Shown here one piece after another: positions 55,788 through 64,000 of a stretch of DNA of 64,000 nt (positions within the stretch are counted from its first letter, which is position 1; every line of letters begins with the position of its first letter). The notes under the pieces were generated by a model. That model saw only the letters and a program-made list of their open reading frames with translations. It was not told the origin of the DNA and ran no database searches. Made by a program: the position numbers and the translations under genes. Where the stretch lies: positions 72,474,494 to 72,538,493 of the forward strand of contig NC_134535.1 of NCBI RefSeq assembly GCF_050624435.1, read 5' to 3'. The stretch comes from Tenrec ecaudatus. Its lineage: Eukaryota > Chordata > Mammalia > Afrosoricida > Tenrecidae.

Positions 55788-56026
55788 CAAAAATAAGACA
55801 TTAACATTGGAGTCAAAAAGTGAAAATTACAAAACCATGGAAATCTAAGAACTGGGCATGTATGGACTAGGAAGTAGAGTCCTCTGCTTCTCCTCTAACT
55901 GGAAATTGCTTCAAGCTAGTTGTAGTTAAGGCACTTTTCCTATAATAATAGCTGATACCAACCGTAGCCAGGTGGGCATATAATATTTTGGCTATCTTCA
56001 AAACATCAAAATCTGAAACTCGTGGG

Positions 56027-56220
56027 TGTCTTAATTGCTTAGTGCTCTTGTCGTTGTGCTACACAGGAGTGGCTTTAAAGCACACCAAGGTTTTTTCTTC
56101 TAGTTCGGGAGGAGAGAAGAATAAAATCAGCGTGCGCTCTCTCCTTTCTCTCTCTCTCCTCTAGGGAAAGAACCTTGTCTCGGCATCAGTGGCCCTGTTT
56201 ACCTCAGTTTCTTCTTGATT
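56027..56220 (-). mobile_element. MaLR-like LTR fragment, antisense
   Basis: 'gtgtcttaattgcttagtgc' and 'ggctttaaagcacaccaag' then CT-rich text recall the antisense start of a MaLR-type LTR ('...ctagtgctgctataaca'). Not delimited by a target duplication. Confidence 0.4.
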
Positions 56221-56494
56221 TCAGGTGCATTCTGTGTCTGATCTGCTATTTTTTTAAACTCAGAAGTGATCAAGTTTAAAACACAGGACACTAATAGTCC
56301 CTCATTAATAAAGAAAATCTCATCTCCAGGCAGATAACATCCATAGAAATTGAGGTTAGGATTCTAATATATATGAGGAGGCTGGAGAGTGACACAATAC
56401 ATTTTGTATCAGTGGGGCTGGGCTTCTTGGGGACTGTTTAACTGTCTTGTTTTCGAGACTAAAAGTTGTCCCCCTCTTTCCCACCTCCCAATTT

Positions 56495-56835
56495 TTTGTT
56501 TTGGGTTGGGTGACGGTTTGCAGAGCACACCAGTTTTCCAGTCAACAATTTATGCACATCTTGGTTCGTGTCATTGATTACCAGCTCCACATGTCGCAAA
56601 CATTGCCTGTCCTACTTTCTCCTTGTGTCCATTCCTCCTCCTCTCCCAACCCTCCTGGACCTCGTCCTGGGGCCAATCCTGCCCTTTGTGTGTCGCATGT
56701 GTGGCCCTAGAGTTACTGTTCCTCTTAGAGATCTGGCTATTGTTGGGCTGAAAATTAAGCCATGGCGATCAACTAATTTCCAGATATGAAGGGTGGTTTA
56801 AGGCCGCAGTCTTGGGAGCTCCCCAACTTCATATC
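56495..56835 (-). mobile_element. L1 3' UTR, second lineage, antisense
   Basis: 'ttttccagtcaacaatttat', 'ggttcgtgtcattgattacc' and 'ctattgttgggctgaaaatt' match the lineage at 47765-48440, but the copy is more CpG-rich and shorter. Confidence 0.6.
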
Positions 56836-56989
56836 AGACCAGTAACCTTTTCCCTTGCCTCCACTTCTTTTATCTGAAAGATGTGCTCCTCTTGAAATTA
56901 CTCTCCTACCTGAATACTACCGATTCACTGTGACTCACGATAAAAGCACTTTTGCAGTAGTGTCTCCTTCAGTGTTTCCTGAGCAATCA

Positions 56990-57195
56990 GCTCTTATTTT
57001 TATTACAACATATGTCATATCCATCCTAACAGTGCTTGGGTATTTTTTTTTTATCTCCATTCTCAACCGCTCACTCCCTAATTGCAGCAACTGTGGGTAT
57101 TCGTCACTAAAGTTCCACAGGCCTCACCAATTTCCTGGCACATGACTGGAATCTAATAAGTATTTCTTGATTGTTGACTATTATTGAATAAAGAT
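56990..57195 (+). mobile_element. L2 3' end
   Basis: 'tcctggcacatgactggaat' and 'ctaataagtatttcttgatt' follow the L2 3' core. Confidence 0.55.
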
Positions 57196-57199
57196 AAAC

Positions 57200-57522
57200 G
57201 AAGCCAGGATTAACATGAATTTAGTGTTTACATTATATTCTTACTTCCAATTAAGCAGCCTAATCTTTATTTTATTCTTTAATGGATTGTAATGTCTCTA
57301 ATGATTCATAGTTAATTAGGATATTTACTTTTGGTTTAACATCAAGTTATTTTTCATATTAAGGAAACGTTCCTAAATTTAATTTCTCTGCTTATAAGAG
57401 CATTTAGAAAATCAGGAAGGGATATTGTTGTCATAAATTATTAATACTTCATGTTTGCAAAAATGTTTTCTTTTAATGCAGTTATTTGGTATGTTTCTAT
57501 TTTATTCTCATGCATGCTTGAT
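57200..57522. other. No feature seen
   Basis: AT-rich, unassigned. Confidence 0.4.
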
Positions 57523-57789
57523 TTATGTTTTGTTAATTTTTTTATTATTAAAGCTGATTTCAAGGATGTCATTGACTATTTTGTGTAAGGCCTTCCACTG
57601 GTTTTGACCATGAAAAGACATGTGAAAATATGTATTCTGCTGTGAGATAAAATAGAGTTTTTCCAAACCAAATTTGTGGAAATGAGGCAGGCCAACTTGT
57701 TCACTTGTAAAATCCAAGATGCTATCTTCCTGAGTCAGATTGGGATGGTGCTTCTGGAGTTTGTTCCAAGGGCTGAGGTTCACAGAAAC
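57523..57789 (-). other. Candidate terminal exon (weak)
   Basis: Minus-strand frame of 88 codons ending in TAA, starting 'VSVNLSPWNKLQKHHP' and ending 'NNKKINKT'. It is preceded by a T-rich tract and two AG acceptors ('accgcag' at about 57795 and 'ctgtag' at 57790). Only the second keeps the frame open, since the first would bring a TAG in frame. It is less AT-rich than its flanks. I recognise no protein family. Chance is a serious alternative. Confidence 0.2.
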
Positions 57790-57891
57790 CTACAGCTGCG
57801 GTAAACCAAAAAACAAAACCAGTTATCCTGGAGTAGATTCGGAATCAGGGCTGCATAGGGTTTTTAAGGCTTTTCAGAAGCAGAATGATCA

Positions 57892-57995
57892 GGGTTGATT
57901 TTTTTTTTCACAGTGTCTTTGGGTGGATTAAAACTGCCAATATTTTGGTTAGAAGTTGAAATACTTAATCATTTGCACCACACAAGGATTTCACA
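57892..57995 (-). mobile_element. AfroSINE longer variant, antisense head
   Basis: 'ctttgggtggattaaaactg', 'ttggttagaagttgaaatac' and 'catttgcaccacacaagg' match the reversed variant head. Confidence 0.6.
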
Positions 57996-58014
57996 AATTG
58001 GTAGAAGCTCCGTA

Positions 58015-58178
58015 TTTTGCCTTACAGGCCAGTGTGCTTCTCCCATATGAACTTAGCTGTCACCTCACTTAGATAGATGCTTGTTTTAAGAAAAGTCCTT
58101 AAGACTCCTGATACTATTCTTTTTGATAGTCAGGCACCACCTGTTTGTTTTTTTTTTCACCACATTTTGATCTCGTCA
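58015..58178 (-). mobile_element. L1 3' UTR fragment, antisense
   Basis: 'ccagtgtgcttctcccatat', 'ttaagactcctgatactatt' and 'gatagtcaggcaccacctg' follow the antisense UTR. Confidence 0.65.
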
Positions 58179-58385
58179 GGAGGACAAGTATTGAGTAAGG
58201 TCATGTCATAAGAACTGATTGTCTTAGTTTAGGGCTGCAAATAAGTGTTTGCTCAAAACAAAATAGATTTCTTACAGTTAGATGTAGATGTCCCAACTCC
58301 TTAATTTTACAAATGAAGAGAACTGAAAACCCATCATGATTACGTGACATAGACAAAGTTAAGTGGCCGCCCACTGCTGGTAGCT

Positions 58386-59295
58386 TCTGGTGTTCGCTGT
58401 CATTGAGTAGGCTCCAACTCACAGTGACACCCCGTGTTCAGCAGACATAACGCCGCCCTGTCCGGAGCCGTCACCACACTGACGCTACCTTCGAGCCCAT
58501 TGTGGCGGCCGCTGTGTCCATCAATTTCCTTTCCTGGAAGGTCTTCCTCTCTCTTGCCAACCTTCTACTTTACCAAGCATTGTGACCGTACTTTCCCGGA
58601 GACAGATTTGGTTTTCCTTCTGGCAGTCCAGGGCACTTTCAATATTCTTTACCAACCGCACAATTTAAATGCATCGATTCATCCATGTTCCTCATTCATT
58701 CTTCAGCATGTAAGTGCCTATGACACGATTAAGTCCTGTAGGTGAGGTCAGGTGTACCGTAGTCCTCAGAGGGACATTCGTGGTCTTCAACAAGTCAAAG
58801 TGTTCTTGCGCAATTTTGCCCAACGCAACACATCTTTGACTATTTTTCTGCTGCTCCCGTGAGCATTGATCATAGATCTACACAAGTTAAAATCTTTGAC
58901 GATTTCAATTGTTTCCTGTTTATAATAGTGTTGTGAGGGTTTTTATTGTCCTTACATTGAATTGCAATTCTTACTAAAGTCTGCAGTCTTTGACTTTTAC
59001 CAGGAAGTTCTTGGAGTCCTCCTCACTTTCAGTAAGCAAGGTGATGTCATCTGCAGATTCCTAAGAAGCATTTGTTCATTCCTGATGCCTCCGTCTTCTT
59101 CACGCAGTCCAGCTTCTGGGATTATTTAGTTATCCTACCGATCAAAAAAAGTATGTGAAATGATACCACTCACCTTTCCTGAGCGCAAACCAGGAAATAC
59201 TCCCTCGTTCGCTCCAAGTGACTGCCTCTTGTCCGCGCATAGGTTCTGCATGAGGACAGCAAGTGTCCTGGAACTGCCATTCCTCAAGAGGCTAG
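58386..59295 (-). mobile_element. RTE LINE, RT to 3' end, antisense
   Basis: 'gtcattgagtaggctccaac', 'aaccttctactttaccaagc', 'attttgcccaacgcaacaca', 'tcagtaagcaaggtgatgtc' and 'tgcatgaggacagcaagtgt' are the reversed RTE, 3' end first. It is more CpG-rich than its neighbours (a NotI site, gcggccgc, lies near 58505). Confidence 0.85.
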
Positions 59296-59470
59296 TTATT
59301 GGAACCTATTCTGCAATTGCAGAGTGTGACTCAATCCAGATATCCTGTCGGAGGGGGGCTTTCATTACACCGTGTTGGGTGGCGGCGGTGAAGTCTTTGA
59401 GTCAATTAGAACGCCTAACAGCCGACGTCTAATAGAAGGAAGCACGACCAGCCCACTCCGCCCTGACAAC
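59296..59470. other. GC-rich unassigned stretch
   Basis: CpG-dense ('ggcggcggtgaag', 'gccgacgtctaat'). It may be diverged RTE continuing from the left. Confidence 0.35.
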
Positions 59471-59471
59471 T

Positions 59472-59545
59472 GCTGTTGTGTGCTAGCTCATTGTTGGAGT
59501 CACTGTGTCAGCCCATAGCAAGGGGTCTTCCTCTTTCTGTCCCCG
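59472..59545 (-). mobile_element. RTE 3' region fragment, antisense
   Basis: 'tcattgttggagtcactgtg' and 'caaggggtcttcctctttct' match the reversed RTE 3' UTR. Confidence 0.6.
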
Positions 59546-59710
59546 TCACGGTCATAGAGTGGATTCCAACTCCTCGAAACCTTATCGGGCAGGTGGAACT
59601 GCCCCTGGGGGTTTCTGAGACTTCATACTCTTGGGGAGACCAGAAAGCCTCATCTTTCTCCCCTTGCTCACCACAACTACTAGAAAACACATTAACCAGG
59701 AGGCCTTTCG
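59546..59710 (-). mobile_element. AfroSINE, antisense
   Basis: 'tagagtggattccaactcct', 'ggaactgcccctgggggttt' and 'gaaagcctcatctttctcc' are tail and body in reverse; the head 'ttaaccaggaggcct' is partial. Confidence 0.75.
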
Positions 59711-60358
59711 CCTGCCGTCCAAATCCCACAGATCATTTTCAAAAACACCTTCAGGTGAATATTGGCAAAGCTAGAACTGAGAGTTTTCTCTTCCCTTTGT
59801 CATAGGGTGTTAATGATTCCATCTGTCACTTTTAAGATTAAGGTAACACAACTGTGGCTCTGTCTCATGCATTTTAGTGCCTCTTTGCCAGTAAAGTCAC
59901 CTCCATAAAACCTACAGCCATTTCTTATTGCTTTTCCTTGAAAACATGGCTTCAGGCAGGGAAAATGATTTGTGGTCTCTGGAGTCAGCTGAAGAAGAAT
60001 AGATTTCCATTACAATGGCCCGATGACAAATACAATGTGTTCATTTCACAGAACACTCTGCTGACATAAATGACCTGGTCTCAAGGGTCCTTTTAACTGC
60101 TAGTCTTTTGAGAGTACACTGCTCGGAGCATAAGGCTGGAGCAGAAGGACATGGCCTGTCCTGAGAGAACCGAATGTACTTTAACAGCTAAACTCACCCA
60201 CAACATATTTTCTTATTCTCTGAACAGAACACTAAATGACGTGGTTTCCGTGCTAGTAGCTGTCTTTGAAAGATTACAGGGAATGCATATCTGGATTGTT
60301 ACATTGTCACCATGATATCTTACTGCAGCAACAAGATAGGCACTTAGAAATTAACTTC
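59711..60358. other. No feature seen, about 650 bp
   Basis: Unique-looking sequence. Confidence 0.4.
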
Positions 60359-60360
60359 TG

Positions 60361-61015
60361 TTGGTGTTAGGTGACATCTGGTCCTTCATGACACACAGTG
60401 ACCCTATGCACAACAGAAGAAAACATTGCCAGGTCCTGCACCAGACTCTACTCACAATTGTCCCTAAGCTTGACTGAGCCCATGGCTACAGCCACTGTAC
60501 AAATCCATCTCCTTGAGGCCCTTCCTCTCTTTACTGCCCCTCCGCCTTACCTGGCTTGATGTCCTTCCCCAGGAATTGGTCTCTCCTGACACCAGGTCCA
60601 AAATAATTGAACAAAGTCTCGCCATCTTTGCCTCTAAGGAGCATTCTGGACGTACTTTTTGAAAGACAGATTTGTCTGTCCTGTTAGCAATCTGTGGCAC
60701 TTTCAATTTTCTTTGCCAGTCAAAATTCAAATGCATCCATTCTTCTTTAATCTTCCTTTTTCAGTATCCAACTTTCACATGCATATGAGGTAATGGAAAA
60801 TGCGATGGCTTGGGTCAGGACCACCTTAGTCCTCCAAGTAGCATTCTTGCTTTTAATACTCTAAAGAAATGTTGTGCAGTAGATTTACCCAAATGCAGTG
60901 TGTCTTTTTCTCTCTTGACTTGCTTCCATGAGCATTGTTTGTGTATTCAAGCAAGACAAAATCCTTGACAACTTCAATCCTTTCTCCATTCATGGAGCAA
61001 ACTAAGTCTTAAGAG
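60361..61015 (-). mobile_element. RTE LINE 3' part, antisense
   Basis: 'ttggtgttaggtgacatctg' (reversed 3' end), 'tgatgtccttccccaggaat', 'catttctctttg'-like C-terminal text, 'cttgcttttaatactctaaa' and 'gacaaaatccttgacaactt'. Frame broken; 5'-truncated at about 61015. Confidence 0.85.
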
Positions 61016-63184
61016 GCTCTCAATACAGCAGGAGAGCTCTGTAAGACTTGCACAAACTGAAATACTGATACGTATGCCACAAAACCATCTGACCAACATT
61101 TTTTTTCTCAATGTGTCAAGGTGGACCATGTGTCATGGTCACATGGAGAAGCTGCCCAGGTTCCATAAGTGATAAAAACTAAACACTGGATAAAGAATTA
61201 TGGAACTGCACGAAGGAAACTGTGATTCAAGCAAGGAAAGATGAGTCTGGCGGGTCAGTTAATCATTATATTCATATGGTATGTCCCTCTGTGATTGGTA
61301 TAATAACAGTGCATGGAAAAGCATGAAATTATTTCCAGACTTCAAACATATTCAAATATTTTTCACATTTAACTCAGCTTAAGTCGTGCACTACAAGTGA
61401 GAACAAGCATGGGTGTATTCTGCTATGGCAGTATGACACAAACTTTAGGAGTTCTTTCAAATTGAATTTCTTCAGTTTCTAATCTATATTTTAGTGATTT
61501 TCCCTCCAACCGTGTGGCAGACACTACTAATGCATTTAATGTGGGCAATGCTCTTTAATCCAGTGTGTGACGACATCTCTATGGAAGCGGCGCTCCTTTC
61601 AAGCTGCTTTTCTGCACTGTGAGTGAGCCTTGCATTTGCTGCCACTTTACTGATGACGATCAGAAAGTAGAGTCTGGGTGTACTTGTCTTATCTTCTATG
61701 TTTAATGACTAGTCTTTAGCCCTAACCCTCGCTCCAGGACAGCCTGTGCTATTGAGCGTCGGTGGGTCCAGCTTGTGAGAGGAGCCGTGTGCAGGATGGA
61801 GAGAGTACCTTAGAGGTCGGTGTGTGACAACGGTTCCCAGACTGATTTGGCCGAACACCACGTTTTCAGGGGGGAAAAATTACTCGGCTCCCCACTGACA
61901 ATGGAAAAACCTTTGTACTATAGCCCATAATCCAAGAGAAAGTGTAAGAATCTACTTTTGTAGCGCCTCAAATCAGTCCAGTCCCTCCAGGGGGCAATAT
62001 TGTCCACTTTGGAAGACACTGGCTTGTGTGCCCATTCATATTACAGGGAAAGACAAGGAGCATAGTATAAATATATGTATTTATTTCAAATGTTATCATT
62101 ATCAAGATACGTGCTGTACTTCTACTTTCCAATGTATTTTATGAAGCAAATAGTTTCAGAACGGCTGTACAAAGCCTTCACTCATGCTTACTTAAAACTG
62201 TCCAATAATTGGCACTTCCTCAAATAGTATGAAAGAAGTTTGACATATTTCTAGGTTTGATTGCAAGGTTCACAAAATAAATAGTCCATAAATTTTCATT
62301 GCTTTTGGTTTACCTATACTAGTCATTATCTTGTCCCTCTATTCAACTAGAACTGTTTTATATATGTGTGTGTATATATTTTCTATACTTGACTTGGACA
62401 TTGAAAATTCCTTGTGAACCTTCTATCAGAGAGAAACATAACTCATAATTATAACCAGATGTAGTTGACAACTCCATTGCTTTATGAAAATTGTTTTGAA
62501 AGTTTTTTCCATTTATTTTTCTCCAGAGTTTTCCTTCTCTACTGTTGCTATTAGAGAAATATGTGATCTCTGATTACCTGTTAGTATTAAGAGGTCCTAT
62601 CGAAAGATTTCCAGTGTCTGACAACAATTTATTTTGCAATTTTGGGAGCAAAAAAAGGATCTGTCTGGATGGTTTACATGATGACATAATCATGCTAATC
62701 TAAAGGCATGGCATACTTCCAAAGTATAAGCTATGCTTCTATGTATTTGAGGCCAAAAAGGTTTGCATCATATTTTTTCCATAATTTATACCTTAGTTTT
62801 GTAAGCATATTGTTTCATCTCTGGAAATGAGACACATCTATGGGTCAGTTGAATGGCTGAGGCATGCAATTTTTTGAAGTGATTTTTTTCATAAGCTCAA
62901 AGAAAGAAGAAAGCTAGAGCTAACTGATTGTCTCCACATTTGATCAACACGGAATAAATAGATGTTTGTTTTTCTGTGTTCTTTAATGTAGACAATATAA
63001 AAACGATATGTTAAATAAACAAAAAATCTCTGTGTAGCACCTCATCCTTAACACCAAACCCTAGAGGTAGGAAAATGCCAGTGTTTGTTGAGATAATGCA
63101 TTATTATAAAACTAAAAGATTAAATTTATGGAAATTTGACTAAATAGCCAAAGTTGATCAGATTCTCTAAGTCCTAAAATGGAC
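61016..63184. other. Unique region, about 2.2 kb
   Basis: No interspersed repeat, RNA gene or supported exon recognised. Mostly AT-rich, with no open frame of note. Confidence 0.5.
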
Positions 63185-63185
63185 T

Positions 63186-63230
63186 GCCAAAGAGTTGATT
63201 CGGACTCTTAGGACCGTCGCTAGGGTTTAT
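63186..63230 (-). mobile_element. AfroSINE tail, antisense
   Basis: 'gagttgattcggactcttag' and 'gaccgtcgctagg' are the reversed tail. It directly abuts the RTE 3' end. Confidence 0.55.
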
Positions 63231-64000
63231 GTTGTGGTTAGGTGCCATCAGGTGCTTCTGACTCACTGCAACCCGTGTACAGCAGGACAAAGCACCACCC
63301 AGCCCTGCGCCAGCCTCTCTGTTGTTCTGATGTTTGAGCCTTGTTGCAGCCCCGCTGTCCATCCATCTTGTCAAGGAGCTTCCTCTATTTTGCTGCTCGG
63401 CTCGTCCTCAGAGTAACATTCTTGCTTTCAACGCTTTGAAGAGGCCTCGTGCAGCAGACTGACCCAGTGCAAGGTGTCCTTTGATTTCCTGACTGCTGGT
63501 TTCATTAGCTTCAGTTGTTGGTCCAAGCGAGATGGAATCTTTGACGACAGCCATCGTTTCTCCCTTTATCACGATGGGACCTATTGGTCGAGTTGTAAGG
63601 ATGTCTGTTTTCTTTACCTCGAGTTGTGCCCCTACTGAAAATTGCCGTCCTTGATCGGCAACAGCAAGTGCTCCGGGTCTCCTCGCTTTCAGTAAGGAGG
63701 TTAAGTCACCTGTGTATCGCAGGTGGTTAGTAAGCTTTCCTCCAACTCTGGCGCCATATTCCTCTGTATAATCCAGGTCCTCTGATTGTTTGCTCAGCAT
63801 ACAGATTGAATAACTATCATGAAAGGATACAACTCTGACCACTCCTGGTTTCAAACCAGACTGTATTCCCTTGCTCTGTTTGCAAAAATGCCCCTTGATC
63901 CAGGTACAAGTTCTACAGGGGCACACTTAAGTGCCCTGGGATTTCCATTCTTTCAAGGCTACACAAAATTTGATTAAGAGCGAATTCACTTTCTAAAGCA
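63231..64000 (-). mobile_element. RTE LINE, antisense, runs off the window
   Basis: 'gttgtggttaggtgccatc' (reversed 3' end), then a jump near 63395 from 3' UTR text directly to C-terminal ORF text ('cgtcctcagagtaacattct'), showing an internal deletion of several hundred bases. RT text continues to the right edge. Confidence 0.88.
63408..63926 (-). pseudogene. RTE reverse-transcriptase fragment, open 172 codons
   Basis: Longest sense-orientation LINE frame in the window. It reads through the RT palm and thumb. The catalytic Y-A-D-D box appears as 'RYTGDLTSLL', so the first aspartate of the pair is lost. Downstream 'QLEVKKTDILTTRPIGP' and 'SSQEIKGHLALGQSAARGLFKALKA' match the RTE C-terminal part. 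There is no endonuclease in frame and the 3' region carries an internal deletion, so it is dead despite the open frame. Strong family call. Confidence 0.85.

Overview
This window is mammalian, almost certainly from an afrotherian, and holds no recognisable intact protein-coding gene. The organism call rests on dozens of AfroSINE copies (tRNA-derived, 'ccctggtgg...' head, 'ctatgagtc...gactcaatggcagtg' tail). These occur beside many copies of the afrotherian RTE (BovB-like) LINE, whose tail resembles that of the SINE, and of an L1 lineage whose 3' end reads 'gataagagttgtatgagcccc(c/t)aataaaatg'. The SINE variant ('ttgaactgctgacctt') reminds me of tenrec rather than elephant, but that is memory-based and weak. 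Base composition is AT-rich, and ORFs are short and scattered, as in a gene desert or a very large intron.

Layout. 1-5.7 kb: single AfroSINEs and two antisense L1 3' UTRs. 5.7-7.6 kb: an ancient L1 holding an AfroSINE that holds a solo LTR with a 5-bp target duplication, then a second LTR. 7.6-13.4 kb: mostly unique, with one LTR split by an L1 3' end. 13.4-17.3 kb: RTE, hAT-like element and L1 ORF2 pseudogene, with two LTRs. 17.3-21.2 kb: SINEs and RTE 5' UTR pieces. 21.2-26.2 kb: an RTE broken by an LTR and by an L1 that contains a second, opposite L1. 26.2-29 kb: unique, with a candidate exon or recursive splice site. 29-31.7 kb: two LTRs and another RTE, itself split by a third LTR. 33.4-37.3 kb: RTE ends, L2, MIR, and an RTE endonuclease pseudogene. 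37.3-46 kb: largely unique, with one L1 flanked by a perfect 15-bp duplication, two LTRs, SINEs and one L1 3' UTR. 46.6-47.7 kb: a cluster of five SINEs. 47.7-54 kb: L1 3' UTRs, an internally deleted RTE, and an RTE with an inverted 5' end. 54-64 kb: SINEs, a MaLR-like LTR, L2, and three antisense RTE fragments, the last running off the end.

No operon, CRISPR array, rRNA or tRNA gene is present. The window's interest lies in the order of insertions, in a tandem unit of about 245 bp inside the L1 3' UTR, in a recurrent antisense open frame over the same region, in an RTE with an L1-style 5' inversion, and in two weak exon candidates. I found no undescribed biological system. Element boundaries were read by eye and most are good to about 10-30 bp. 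Boundaries with target duplications are exact. RTE, L1 and SINE family recognition comes from remembered consensus sequence, not from a search.
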